From assembly GCA_021802325.1 (NCBI GenBank), contig JAKAAM010000035.1, positions 1 through 9,661 of the forward strand: a DNA stretch of 9,661 bases, written 5' to 3'. Below are positions 1 through 7,192 of this stretch, one piece after another. Origin of the DNA: Nitrospirota bacterium. GTDB lineage: Bacteria; Nitrospirota_A; Leptospirillia; Leptospirillales; Leptospirillaceae. The position numbers were made by a program, and so were the translations under genes. How positions within the stretch are numbered: the stretch's first letter is position 1; each line of letters opens with the position of its first letter. The notes beneath the pieces are model-generated. The model had not been told where the DNA came from. It made no database searches and saw nothing but the letters and a program-made list of their open reading frames with translations.

Positions 1-757
1 CGCCACTTGGGGTGCTGGAGTGGCCATTGTTGAAGGTGTAGCCGGCCCCGACGGTGGAGGGATTCTCCACGATGTCCCCGACTTGGAGGTAGACCATGAA
101 GGGTTTGACGTGTTTTCGGAGGAGGAACATGACTCCTTCGTTGTAGGTGCCGTTTCCCAGCTGGTCGGCCCCGTAGTCTTGAGGATTCAGATTCTGGTAC
201 TGGCCGGAGGGAATCCAGAAGTCAAAGGTGAGGGCCATGGCGGGAAGGGCAAGGGGAAGATAGACGTTGGCGTCGCTGGTGAGCTGCCACTTGATTTCAA
301 AATGAGTGTTCCCCACGCCGAAGTGGCTGGCGGAATGGTCGATCCCTTGGGAGGGATCCACTCCCTGCCAGTTTTGTATAAGTGGAAGATAGGAGTCGAG
401 TTCGATGTTGTGCCCAAGTCCCACCGCCAGGCGCATCGGCATATACAGGGAAGAGGCGGAGACACCGGGGGTGATGTAATCGTAGGCGAACGGCTCGAGA
501 TACCAGGAGCCAATGGGCTCAACCTCGGCGGTTCCCGTAAAGAAGGGGCCGCTTGTGTTGGGGCCCCAGGGGAGAAAAGGGGGAGCCAGAGCCTGAAAGT
601 CCTTGGCCATCTCCTCGTCATCGGACATCGGGAGAAAAAAGTCACCTGTGCCGGTCCCGGAGGAGCTGGCGCTCGCCAGTGGGGGAGTGATGAGACATAG
701 GCTCAAGAGTCCAAGAAGGACAAAAAAAGACTGTCTTTTTTGAAAGAGAATGGTCAT
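1..757 (-). CDS. Secreted, probably outer-membrane, protein of unknown function (3' end cut by window edge)
   Basis: An open minus-strand frame runs from ATG at 757 to the left edge, giving 252 codons with no stop. The N-terminus is a textbook Sec signal peptide: a short charged start (KRQ, residues 7-9), a hydrophobic core at about residues 10-28 and a small-residue cleavage region, LASA, near residue 30. The mature part is rich in Gly, Pro and aromatic residues. Alternating stretches such as GSWYLEPFAYDYI, NTHFEIKWQL and AMALTFDFWIPSG read like beta-strands of an outer-membrane barrel or transporter-like surface protein. GGAG lies 7 bases before the ATG. The gene starts 28 bases after the TPR lipoprotein stop, so the two are probably co-transcribed. 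The C-terminus is outside the window. Some barrel-like families, such as the phenol-degradation MetA-like proteins (PF13557), look similar, but I cannot assign one. The long plus-strand frame opposite is a shadow. Confidence 0.8.
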   Translation of the reverse strand, partial: MTILFQKRQSFFVLLGLLSLCLITPPLASASSSGTGTGDFFLPMSDDEEMAKDFQALAPPFLPWGPNTSGPFFTGTAEVEPIGSWYLEPFAYDYITPGVSASSLYMPMRLAVGLGHNIELDSYLPLIQNWQGVDPSQGIDHSASHFGVGNTHFEIKWQLTSDANVYLPLALPAMALTFDFWIPSGQYQNLNPQDYGADQLGNGTYNEGVMFLLRKHVKPFMVYLQVGDIVENPSTVGAGYTFNNGHSSTPSG

Positions 758-785
758 TGAAAATCTCCGGGACGGAAAAGAGGGC

Positions 786-1301
786 TTAGTGTGGGGTCGG
801 CTGGGTCATCATTCCGGCTTCATCATGCTTCTCAAGGAGAATGGCCAGGGCTTTGGCATTTTTCCCGTTGTGAATCAGGGCCTTGGCCAGCATTTTTCGA
901 TAGCCGTGAGGCCATTTTGTGCGGGGCTCGATGAGCGACAGAAGCGTGAGGGCCTTGCGGTAGTGGTGGGAGGAAATGAGGATTCGGGCTTCGTTGAGAA
1001 TGTAGGGCTCGTCGTTGTCGTTGCTTCGCAGGGCCCGGGCCTGCTCAAGATAGCCGATGGCCTTCTGGGACTCCCCTTCCTTGAACTGGATGAAGGCCAA
1101 GTTGTTGAGAATGGTCGGATCGGTGGGGTTGTCCCGAAGCGCCTTTTTCAGGTCGGCTTCCGCCTGCTCAAGATGTCCTTGCTTGATTTCGGCATAGGCC
1201 TTCTGTTCGGAGAGCCAGGCACGGACTGGTGGCTCCGTGGTGGCGGCGCATCCTGACAGGACAAGGGCGACGAGAGGAATGAGAGAGAGTCTTTTCAGCA
1301 T
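786..1301 (-). CDS. TPR-repeat lipoprotein
   Basis: This 171-residue protein has a lipoprotein signal peptide: MLKR, a hydrophobic core, then the lipobox LSGC with the lipidated Cys at residue 18. Ala follows the Cys, which in proteobacterial sorting rules would favour the outer membrane. Residues about 30-100 hold tetratricopeptide repeats (AYAEIKQGHLEQAEADLKKA, then NPTDPTILNNLAFIQFKEGE with continuing helices), and further TPR-like helices follow near residues 105-160. TPRs are protein-binding scaffolds; small lipoproteins of this type (TadD- or PilF-like) often assist secretion or pilus assembly. No partner machinery is visible here, so that role is not claimed. AAGGA lies about 8 bases before the ATG. 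The gene lies 91 bases after the HTH-DUF1232 gene and 28 bases before the exported protein gene, suggesting a leftward operon whose last two products both reach the envelope. Confidence 0.88.
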   Translation of the reverse strand: MLKRLSLIPLVALVLSGCAATTEPPVRAWLSEQKAYAEIKQGHLEQAEADLKKALRDNPTDPTILNNLAFIQFKEGESQKAIGYLEQARALRSNDNDEPYILNEARILISSHHYRKALTLLSLIEPRTKWPHGYRKMLAKALIHNGKNAKALAILLEKHDEAGMMTQPTPH

Positions 1302-1392
1302 TGGAATATCCTTATCTTCTTTGACAGTCTATTTTTTAAGCCTGGCAGATGGTCGTTGTGATGCCGATATGTTGCTTTGTTGCGATCCTTCC

Positions 1393-2052
1393 CTAAAGAG
1401 AATGATCTTGAGGACCCTCTGCTTCTACTTGCGGCAACTTCATGTAGTAGGCTGCCGCAAATCCCAGGATGGCAAAGTCGTCAAAAAATCCCAGAAAAGG
1501 GATGTTGTCCGGGATGAAGTCGATGGGTGTCAAGAGATAAAAAAGCGCCCCATAAGCGATGAATTTATCGGTCAGGCTCATCTTTCGGGACCGGATCACC
1601 GAGACGAGCGTCGAAATGCGTTCGGTCCACTCCGCTCCCATGGCCTTGAATCGTGAAATTTTCTCCGGGTTGCTCTCAACTTCAGACTGTTTCTTTTCCT
1701 GGGCTCCAATGACGACAAGGCTTGTCAGAATCCGATCCTCACTCATGGCGGGGTTGGTTTCAAAATCTGAGGGAAGTCCCAGATTGACGATCGCCGCATG
1801 ATGCTCCCCCTTTGAGAGCCCGGAGAGAAGAATCGCCTTCACATGCGGGCTTTCGGGATCGAGAAGGCCTTGGGAGACCAGCCGATAGCAGGTATCACGG
1901 ATTGCCGGAACATAGACCGGAGGAATCGGGAAGTCGAGCGGCTTTTTCGTCCAGCGCCGCAATGTCATCCCCGATAGCCCAATCATCCTCCCGAGCTCTT
2001 CGGGAGAGTAGCCTGTCGTCTCGAGTATTTTTAACAAATGTGAATTCGTCAT
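1393..2052 (-). CDS. HTH plus DUF1232 (YkvA-like) protein
   Basis: The protein has 219 residues from ATG 2052; a TTG six bases upstream would give 221. The N-terminus (about residues 5-40) reads as a helix-turn-helix: SPEELGRMIGLSGMTLRRW resembles XRE-type helices 2 and 3, with a basic Trp-Lys-Lys tail. The C-terminus (about residues 158-206) is a clear DUF1232 domain. It has a Lys-rich amphipathic lead-in, then YLLTPIDFIPDNIPFLGFFD, matching the family's PxDxIPDxIPxLGxxDD core, and a hydrophobic final helix. DUF1232 proteins are usually short membrane-associated proteins of unknown function, so joining this domain to a DNA-binding-like domain is unusual. The middle (about residues 45-150) is polar and I recognise nothing in it. 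No good ribosome binding site precedes either start. A promoter at 2061-2087 would start transcription almost at the ATG, so the message may be leaderless. Domain calls are firm for DUF1232 and moderate for the HTH. Confidence 0.87.
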   Translation of the reverse strand: MTNSHLLKILETTGYSPEELGRMIGLSGMTLRRWTKKPLDFPIPPVYVPAIRDTCYRLVSQGLLDPESPHVKAILLSGLSKGEHHAAIVNLGLPSDFETNPAMSEDRILTSLVVIGAQEKKQSEVESNPEKISRFKAMGAEWTERISTLVSVIRSRKMSLTDKFIAYGALFYLLTPIDFIPDNIPFLGFFDDFAILGFAAAYYMKLPQVEAEGPQDHSL

Positions 2053-2060
2053 ATTCAAAT

Positions 2061-2087
2061 GTTATACCGGGTGAGACAGGGTGTCAA
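2061..2087 (-). promoter_or_regulatory. Probable promoter of the HTH-DUF1232 gene, near-leaderless
   Basis: Read on the minus strand, a perfect -35 TTGACA (2087-2082) is followed after 15 bases by TATAAC (2066-2061), five of six matches to the -10 consensus. The 15-base spacer is shorter than ideal; TAACAT two bases further on would give a 17-base spacer with a poorer -10. Transcription would begin about 6-9 bases past the -10 box, at or just before ATG 2052, leaving no room for a ribosome binding site. Confidence 0.5.
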
Positions 2088-2237
2088 GAGTGTCAGTCAA
2101 CGGGGAATGTGAGGGTGATGAAAGGAATGGAAAAGAGGATAAAAAATATGGCAAGGAGAAAGCTTTAGAAACGTAAACGCGGGATTTTTTGGATTTGATG
2201 TTTGATTTTGATGGTGGTCAAGGAAAGATTTGCAGAA

Positions 2238-2314
<77 letters not shown>

Positions 2315-2319
2315 GCTAC

Positions 2320-2349
2320 ATATTAGGTCAGCGGGATGAGATTTGTCAA
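2320..2349 (-). promoter_or_regulatory. Probable promoter of tRNA-fMet
   Basis: On the minus strand a perfect TTGACA (2349-2344) is followed after 18 bases by TAATAT (2325-2320), four of six matches to TATAAT. The box ends five bases before the mature tRNA 5' end at 2314, so transcription would start at or very close to the mature end, leaving little or no 5' leader for RNase P to remove. A few bases of uncertainty in the -10 placement are possible. Confidence 0.6.
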
Positions 2350-2527
2350 CAAGTCTCGATCGAAAAATTCCTAAATGCACCGGGATTTCGCTTCAAAATA
2401 TTGATATCAGGGGGAACTTCTTTAGAGAGTGGGTCACTGTCGCCTTTCGGAGTTCGTGGGGTTCTGATAATATCTATATCAAAAACTCAGCGAATCTTCT
2501 TTGTCTTATGAATGAGGTCATATAAAA

Positions 2528-3973
2528 TTGATTATTGAAAATGATGAAGAGTGGGATCTCGTTGTCATTGGGGCGGGTTCGGCCGGGTATGTTGGGGCGA
2601 TCCGGGCGGCAGAAATCGGAATGAAGGTTCTTGTTCTTGATCCCGGTGAGCTTGGCGGAACCTGCTTGCATCAGGGGTGCATTCCGACAAAGGTCTTGCT
2701 CGAGGCTGGTGGTCGTCTCCGGATGGGAGACGAGGGACAGGAAACGGGCATTGCCTACCCCCGCCCGACTCTTGATGCTGTCCGGTTGAGTGCCTTTCGA
2801 AAGACGACGGTAGACCGGCTCTTTCGTGGCATTGGCTTTCTTTTCAAGAAGCATGGGGTGACCTATCGAAAAAGTCGGGGACGCCTCGATGGACCTGGAT
2901 ATGTTCTCGAGGAAGGAGAATCCCCGGTTCGCCACCGAGCCAAGAATGTCCTTCTGGCGACTGGTTCGAGACCCCGGAGCCTTCCCTCCCTCCCGTTTGA
3001 CGGGACACTCGTTCTTTCCAGCACGGACCTTCTTCGACGTGAGGTCTTTGAAGGTCGATTCGCTATTGTGGGAGGCGGAGCGATCGGATGCGAGTTTGCA
3101 GAAATCCTTTCGGCGTTCGGTTGCGAGACCACGATATTGGAGCGAGAATCGCGGTTGCTTCCGACGGAGGACCCTGAACTCGGAGTCGCCCTGGAAAAGG
3201 AACTGTCGCAGAAGTCCGTGGCGATCAGGACAGGGGTCGAGGATCTTTCTTTGGTTCGTCAGCCGGGGGAGGGCCAGGGAAAGGCCAGTCTTTCCGGTCG
3301 GAGTGGCAACGATGCCTTTTCGCTGAATGTCGATGCGGTTCTTGTTGCCGTGGGCCGGACCCCTGTGACGGAGAATTTGGGACTTGATTCGGTCGGTCTC
3401 TCTCCGGGTCCGGGAGGTTTTCTGGATGTGGACCCTCTGGGGAAAACGAAAGTTCCAGGGATTTATGCCGCCGGAGATTTGGTCGGAGGTCTCCTCTTGG
3501 CCCACAAGGCGAGCCGTCAAGCTGTGATTGCAGTGGACGCCATGGCGGGGCGGGCCCCTTCATCCTATGATCCAATGCTGATCCCTCGTGTGGTCTACAC
3601 ACACCCGGAGGTTGTCTCGATCGGTCTGACTCGGGAGGAAGCGGAAAAGAAAGGCTATTCTCCCCGGGAGGGAAAGTTTCCGCTTCTGGCCAATGGGCGA
3701 TCTCTCTCAATGGGGCAACGGCGGGGGTTCATCAAGGTTGTTGTGGAGGAGCGGTCGACGAGGGTTCTCGGTATGCATGGGATCGGTCCTCATCTGTCGG
3801 AGATGATGGCCGGCATGGCTCTTGCCATGGGTCTTCCCGATGGCCTCTTCCGCCTCTCCGAAACCGTTTTTCCTCACCCCACAGTGAGCGAGGCTCTTCA
3901 CGAGGCGGTCCTTGACGGACTTCTCGCCATAGAACCACCGTCCAGCTCTTCTTCAGAAAAAAGAGGCGGATGA
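2528..3973 (+). CDS. lpdA: Dihydrolipoamide dehydrogenase-type flavoprotein (E3)
   Basis: This class I pyridine nucleotide-disulfide oxidoreductase (481 residues, normal E3 size) would oxidise dihydrolipoyl groups with NAD+ as a soluble FAD homodimer. Domains in order are: FAD-binding VVIGAGSAGY (GxGxxG at residues 15-20); redox disulfide GGTCLHQGCIPTK (Cys46 and Cys51); ATGSRPR; NAD-binding VGGGAIGCEFAE (glycines 182-187) with a following acidic ILERE that favours NAD over NADP; the second FAD motif YAAGD (Asp317); and the dimerisation domain with active-site HPTVSE (His450, Glu455). All catalytic residues are present. The start is TTG at 2528: no ATG is in frame, an in-frame stop lies at 2513, and GAGG sits 10 bases upstream. 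No 2-oxoacid dehydrogenase E1/E2 or glycine-cleavage gene is nearby. The stop overlaps the next start by four bases (ATGA). Another flavin disulfide reductase, such as a mercuric-reductase relative, is less likely because no heavy-metal Cys pair is seen. Confidence 0.93.
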   Translation: MIIENDEEWDLVVIGAGSAGYVGAIRAAEIGMKVLVLDPGELGGTCLHQGCIPTKVLLEAGGRLRMGDEGQETGIAYPRPTLDAVRLSAFRKTTVDRLFRGIGFLFKKHGVTYRKSRGRLDGPGYVLEEGESPVRHRAKNVLLATGSRPRSLPSLPFDGTLVLSSTDLLRREVFEGRFAIVGGGAIGCEFAEILSAFGCETTILERESRLLPTEDPELGVALEKELSQKSVAIRTGVEDLSLVRQPGEGQGKASLSGRSGNDAFSLNVDAVLVAVGRTPVTENLGLDSVGLSPGPGGFLDVDPLGKTKVPGIYAAGDLVGGLLLAHKASRQAVIAVDAMAGRAPSSYDPMLIPRVVYTHPEVVSIGLTREEAEKKGYSPREGKFPLLANGRSLSMGQRRGFIKVVVEERSTRVLGMHGIGPHLSEMMAGMALAMGLPDGLFRLSETVFPHPTVSEALHEAVLDGLLAIEPPSSSSSEKRGG

Positions 3974-5358
3974 TGGGATTTGTCTCCCTTATTGCCTCGA
4001 TCCGTGATCTTTCCCCCTGGAAAAAGATCCTTGACTATGGGGTCAACTCCAATGTCGTCACGAGTTTTGCGACCGATGCTGCAGGCAAGATCGTCCTGTT
4101 CGACGATAGTCTCGTCCACCTGACAAAACTTCCGGCTCGGACTTTGTCCCGAATGCCTGTACGGTCATTGCGGGACCATCTTGCGAGCCGTGGAGGGCCG
4201 AAGGTCGGTCCGGAGAGTGACGAGGAAGACCTGTTCCGCCGGCAGGACTACAGGGGAACCAATGATCAGGGCACACTGATCTGGTGGGGGTTTCCCATCG
4301 GAACCCTTTCCCAACCTGCGGGTCTTTATTTTCTTGCCTTTTTCGACAGGATGCCTCCGGAAAAGCAGATCGAAACGGTGGAATATCCCGAAGTTCTTAA
4401 GATGAGGGAAAAGATTCAGGTCCCGGTGGCGAGACATCTCCTTGACGAAGCCGACCAGAACGTTCTGATGACGGAGATTCCCCGTCTCATGGAGTGGGAA
4501 GACCGTCCGTTCAAGCATCACCGGGTTTTTCTTGTCGACGGAGTGACCCTCGATGACGGTCCTCGTCCAATCTATCTCCAATTCGATGGTCCCGAAGAGA
4601 AGCTCCGCATGTTTCAGGAGAATGTCTCCATGGGAGATGTTCAGTTTTTTAAAAAAATTTCAGAGTCAGGTCCCCGGCCTGCCCTGATCGAGCATACGGA
4701 TAAGAACTTCCGGTATGAGATCATGCTTCCCCTCACCTGGTACATCCATGTTTTTGGATGGATCGGGATTGCCCTGCCGACGCTTGATACCTGGATGAAA
4801 CCAGTGCGTCTCAACTTTGAGGAAATTGTCCGAAACATTGGTGATGCCTTGGGGGAGGAGCGGATGTCCCTGGGCCTTCTTCCTTACTACGACGTTCATC
4901 GGGGGCTTTTCGAGGAGGAAAGCTTCATGACGCTGATGGAGGAGATGATTACACGACATCCTCCCCGGCCCTTTGTGCTGCTCGGGGTTCGGGTGGATCC
5001 TGCCCACCGGGATCTTCTCCAGACAGTTCTTGATCGTGCCAAGAGGCCATCGGATATTTTGGCCCAGGTTGGCTCCAATCTTGTGATCCTCTTCCCCGAC
5101 CAGGATGTGGGGCGGGCAAAGGCGGTCGAAAATCGCTATCGGGAGGTCTTGGGGAGATTTGTGGTGACCCGTCCTGATGTGGTCCTCTCCATTAGTATCT
5201 TTTGGTTCCCCTCTCAGGCGTGGTCCGGTCGGGAGCTCATGGCGGCTCTCGAGGAAAGGCCCAAGATCGACATTGTTCCCAACCAGGAAGAACAATTATC
5301 TGGGGAGGGTTTTGACGACTGGTTCAAACGCTTTCTTGTCCTTAAGGACTGGGAGTGA
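3970..5358 (+). CDS. PAS protein with degenerate GGDEF-like C-terminal domain
   Basis: A 462-residue soluble protein with no signal peptide or obvious membrane helix. Residues about 28-75 read as a PAS sensor start (VVTSFATDAAGKIVLFDDSL, then a leucine-rich helix), with strands continuing to about 130. The middle (about 150-310) holds mixed alpha/beta sequence that I cannot name. Residues about 333-440 resemble a GGDEF fold: strand FVLLGVRVD, then RPSDILAQVGSNLVILFPDQ, then a helix and a strand VVLSISIFWF followed by a final helix. The RYGGDEF signature is replaced by QVGSNLV (residues 366-372), the first metal-binding Asp of the DxD strand is Arg341, and the substrate-binding loop is largely missing. 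Cyclase activity is therefore not expected; a binding or scaffold role is possible. The start overlaps the lpd-like stop (ATGA) and a second ATG follows at 3973. The GGDEF relation is inferred from pattern and needs a structure or profile match. Confidence 0.85.
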   Translation: MMGFVSLIASIRDLSPWKKILDYGVNSNVVTSFATDAAGKIVLFDDSLVHLTKLPARTLSRMPVRSLRDHLASRGGPKVGPESDEEDLFRRQDYRGTNDQGTLIWWGFPIGTLSQPAGLYFLAFFDRMPPEKQIETVEYPEVLKMREKIQVPVARHLLDEADQNVLMTEIPRLMEWEDRPFKHHRVFLVDGVTLDDGPRPIYLQFDGPEEKLRMFQENVSMGDVQFFKKISESGPRPALIEHTDKNFRYEIMLPLTWYIHVFGWIGIALPTLDTWMKPVRLNFEEIVRNIGDALGEERMSLGLLPYYDVHRGLFEEESFMTLMEEMITRHPPRPFVLLGVRVDPAHRDLLQTVLDRAKRPSDILAQVGSNLVILFPDQDVGRAKAVENRYREVLGRFVVTRPDVVLSISIFWFPSQAWSGRELMAALEERPKIDIVPNQEEQLSGEGFDDWFKRFLVLKDWE

Positions 5359-5381
5359 GACCTGTGAAGGGGCGAAATCGT

Positions 5382-6386
5382 ATGATCCGCAAAGGACAAG
5401 AAATCTTTTTCTGGACCCTGCCCTTTTTCCTTTTTTTGGGTGTCGAGACGGGAACGCTCCATGCTGCCTCGTTTCCCCCCGCCGATCATGTCGTCGTCAT
5501 CGTGATGGAGAACAAAAACTTTGGGGAGGTCTATAAGAATCCTGCCCTTCCCTTCTTCAACGCCGCCTCAGGGGAGCTCCTGCTGAACTACTGGAGCGTT
5601 GCCCACCCGAGCCTTCCCAATTACCTTGCCCTTTTGGGAGCCCCGCCTCCGCTTCCCCAAACGGATAGTCCGAGGGTTCGCGTGTCTGGTGATAGCCTCC
5701 CAGAGGAAATGGTCCGACATGGATTGAGCGTGGCCGCCTATATGCAGGGACTCCCTCATGATGGCTTTGGCGGAGGGCGATATCCCCGGCTGTTTGGCCG
5801 CTATGTCGAAAAGCATGATCCCTTTCTCCTTTTTTCTCGCCTCCGCAATGGTCCGGAGAGACAGAATGTCCATCCGCTCTCTCGTCTGAGAGCGGACCTC
5901 GAATCCAACCGCCTTCCAGCTTTTTCCTTTGTGGCGCCAGATCTTTGTCACGACATGCATGGAGCCTTCTCCTGCCACATGAACAGACAGGAACTTCTCA
6001 GGGAGGGAGACAGGTTTTTGGGAAAATGGATCCCCCTTATTGAGGAATCCCGATCATTCCGTCAAAGCCGTTTCTGGATTTTTGTTCTTTGGGATGAGTC
6101 CGGATCACGTTCCTCTTGGGGAGGATCTCCGCTCCCGGCCGCCGTACCCTCTCCTTCCCGCATGCATGGAGGGGGGCGAGTGGCCCTTCTCTGGATCGAT
6201 TCGAAGCGACCAGGGCACTCCCGCGTCTCCTGTTTTGCCAATCATTACGCTCTTCTGGAGACGGTCACGGAAAACTTTCACCTCCCCTCTCTGGCCCCTC
6301 AAGGAGAGGGGATTCCCCTGCCCGAAAAGAATGGAGACTGTCTGGACGCTCATGGAAAACATCACTCTGGGCCATCCATAAGATAA
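5382..6386 (+). CDS. Secreted phosphoesterase (PF04185-type acid phosphatase / phospholipase C-like)
   Basis: This 334-residue exported enzyme of the alkaline-phosphatase-like fold hydrolyses phosphate esters; the substrate cannot be read from sequence. The signal peptide is MIRKGQE, a hydrophobic FFWTLPFFLFLGV core and a cleavage region LHAAS near residue 29. Family motifs follow in order: HVVVIVMENKNF (metal-binding Glu43-Asn44), SVAHPSLPNYLALLG (likely nucleophile Ser77), FSFVAPDLCHDMH (Asp187 to His193), FVLWDESG (metal-binding Asp238-Glu239) and the C-terminal FANHYALLETV. The protein looks complete. ATG 5382 is chosen because it starts a compact signal peptide and AAGGGG lies about 9 bases upstream. 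The alternative is GTG 5355, which overlaps the previous stop (GTGA), has AAGGA 6 bases upstream and adds nine residues. Either way it follows the PAS/GGDEF-like gene in one transcript. No terminator is visible after it. Confidence 0.88.
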   Translation: MIRKGQEIFFWTLPFFLFLGVETGTLHAASFPPADHVVVIVMENKNFGEVYKNPALPFFNAASGELLLNYWSVAHPSLPNYLALLGAPPPLPQTDSPRVRVSGDSLPEEMVRHGLSVAAYMQGLPHDGFGGGRYPRLFGRYVEKHDPFLLFSRLRNGPERQNVHPLSRLRADLESNRLPAFSFVAPDLCHDMHGAFSCHMNRQELLREGDRFLGKWIPLIEESRSFRQSRFWIFVLWDESGSRSSWGGSPLPAAVPSPSRMHGGGRVALLWIDSKRPGHSRVSCFANHYALLETVTENFHLPSLAPQGEGIPLPEKNGDCLDAHGKHHSGPSIR

Positions 6387-6391
6387 GAAAG

Positions 6392-6402
6392 CCCCCCCCC
6401 CC
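6392..6402. repeat. Homopolymeric C(11) tract
   Basis: Eleven consecutive C bases begin five bases after the phosphoesterase stop and end nine bases before recognisable EAL-domain sequence. Such runs are prone to slippage. It lies outside any intact reading frame, so length changes would not alter a protein. It marks the left boundary of the decayed EAL gene. Confidence 0.85.
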
Positions 6403-6410
6403 ACAGCACC

Positions 6411-6649
6411 ATTATAAAAATAGACCGGACCTTTGTGGAGGGGGTTCCCGGTGATGAGGATGCGCCAGCAATTTTCAGTGCCATGATAGGTATTGCCAAT
6501 ACCATGGGAATGGATATCCTTGCGGAATGAGCCGAAAATCGGAACAGATGAAGTGGCTTGCCGACCAGGAGTGCACGAAGACCCAAGGATTTCTCTTTCA
6601 TTGTCCGATCCGGGCCGGCGACTTTCGGAAGTTTCTTCTCAATATTTAG
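6411..6649 (+). pseudogene. Decayed EAL-domain (c-di-GMP phosphodiesterase) fragment
   Basis: This is the C-terminal half of an EAL domain in two frames. Frame A (6411-6527) reads IIKIDRTFVEGVPGDEDA and continues through AIFSAMIGIANTMGMDILAE, matching the family's LKIDRSFV and later IAEGVE segments. A TGA at 6528 replaces the glycine codon expected after AE (GGA to TGA). The next codons still read AENRN. A single-base loss just before ATG 6548 then moves the frame, and frame B (6548-6649) continues MKWLADQECTKTQGFLFHCP, RAGDFRKFLLNI and a TAG stop, matching the family's GCDxxQGYLFSRP end. The N-terminal half, including the EAL motif, is missing. Nothing here could make a phosphodiesterase. 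Sequencing error could explain one lesion but not two lesions plus the missing 5' half. I recognised this by pattern; a profile search of the joined frames would settle it. Confidence 0.82.
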
Positions 6650-6675
6650 TCAGAAAGTCAGTCGCCAACATAGGC

Positions 6676-6704
6676 TTGTCCCTTTCGAACGGATGGTCTA
6701 GGAT
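6676..6704 (+). promoter_or_regulatory. Possible promoter of the dsrE2-tusA unit
   Basis: TTGTCC (6676-6681) and TAGGAT (6699-6704) are separated by an ideal 17 bases; each matches four of six consensus positions. They lie 63 bases before ATG 6768, in the only stretch between the EAL pseudogene and the DsrE2 gene. A small CCCG/CGGG inverted repeat around 6717-6730 lies in the putative leader. Evidence is modest, from consensus and position only. Confidence 0.4.
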
Positions 6705-6767
6705 AAAAAGGTCCCTCCCGAACAGCGGGGGAATCTGGGTTCATTTTTGAGACGGGAAGGAGTCGCG

Positions 6768-7160
6768 ATGGAAAAAGTTTCGTTCGTGCTGGCTTCGGAT
6801 GCCCTGGAGAAGTTGCATGCAGTAGGCCTCATGGCCTCGGTGGCAGCGATGAGTCAGATGGATGTTCGGGTTTTCGTGACCATGAATGCCGTGACAGCTT
6901 TCCGGAAGGAAACGATCGAAAAAAAGTCTTTTCGGGTGGAAGGCGAGGTTGGTCGCAGGCTTCTCTCAAAAAATGCCCCCATGTTCTATGACCTTCTGTC
7001 CCAAGGAAAGATGATGGGCTCTTTAAAGGTCTTTGCCTGCGGGATGGCCCTCGACCTTTTGGAGGAAGGGCTCGATCACTTCCATCCTGTCTTCGATGAA
7101 GTTCTCGGCGTGGCGGGATTCTTCCAGCATGCCGAGGGCGGGCAGATTTTATTTGTCTAA
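6768..7160 (+). CDS. DsrE2-family (DsrE/F/H-like) sulfur-relay protein
   Basis: This 130-residue cytoplasmic protein of the DsrE/TusD superfamily accepts sulfane sulfur on a conserved cysteine and passes it between carriers. It opens with VSFVLASDALEKLHAVGLMA and the strand RVFVTMNAVTAFRK, as DsrE2 proteins do. The likely active-site Cys91 sits in KVFACGMALDLL, matching the family's ACxMSMDLM pattern, followed by DEVLGVAGFF near the end. It is the only cysteine in the protein, while some DsrE2 proteins have a second. ATG 6768 is chosen over a TTG 21 bases upstream because AAGGAG lies 5 bases before it. The next gene, tusA, starts 32 bases downstream, which fits the dsrE-tusA pairings seen in sulfur oxidisers (sHdr/Dsr systems) and tRNA thiolation. 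No rhodanese or heterodisulfide-reductase genes are in the window. Such genes are often labelled peroxiredoxin family. Confidence 0.86.
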   Translation: MEKVSFVLASDALEKLHAVGLMASVAAMSQMDVRVFVTMNAVTAFRKETIEKKSFRVEGEVGRRLLSKNAPMFYDLLSQGKMMGSLKVFACGMALDLLEEGLDHFHPVFDEVLGVAGFFQHAEGGQILFV

Positions 7161-7192
7161 AGGACCAATTCAAGAATGGGAGAAAATGAGCG

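Noticed and set aside
20..700. Plus-strand open frame of 226 codons at the left edge
   Set aside because: The opposite strand has a signal peptide, a GGAG ribosome binding site and a continuous frame to the edge; the plus-strand product is Gly-rich shadow sequence.
2119..2169. Small plus-strand ORF encoding a 16-residue basic peptide
   Set aside because: The GAGGG upstream is too close to the ATG, the peptide has no recognisable family, and A/G-rich intergenic sequence gives such ORFs by chance.
2194..2214. Degenerate 7-base repeats (TTTGATG, TTTGATT, TTGATGG)
   Set aside because: Three imperfect copies in T-rich sequence with no flanking structure; compatible with chance.
2350..2527. Promoter for the lpd-like gene
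   Set aside because: AT-rich patches such as GATAAT (2466-2471) exist, but no -35 at suitable spacing was found; a promoter must lie here or it is not sigma-70-like, so no site is claimed.
2474..3520. Long (348-codon) open frame antisense to the lpd-like gene
   Set aside because: It lies opposite a gene with every catalytic motif of its family, and its own product is Arg/Ser/Pro-rich with no domain.
6362..6601. Minus-strand 79-codon open frame downstream of the phosphoesterase
   Set aside because: It is antisense to the EAL remnant, which explains the sequence better; no recognisable domain on the minus strand.
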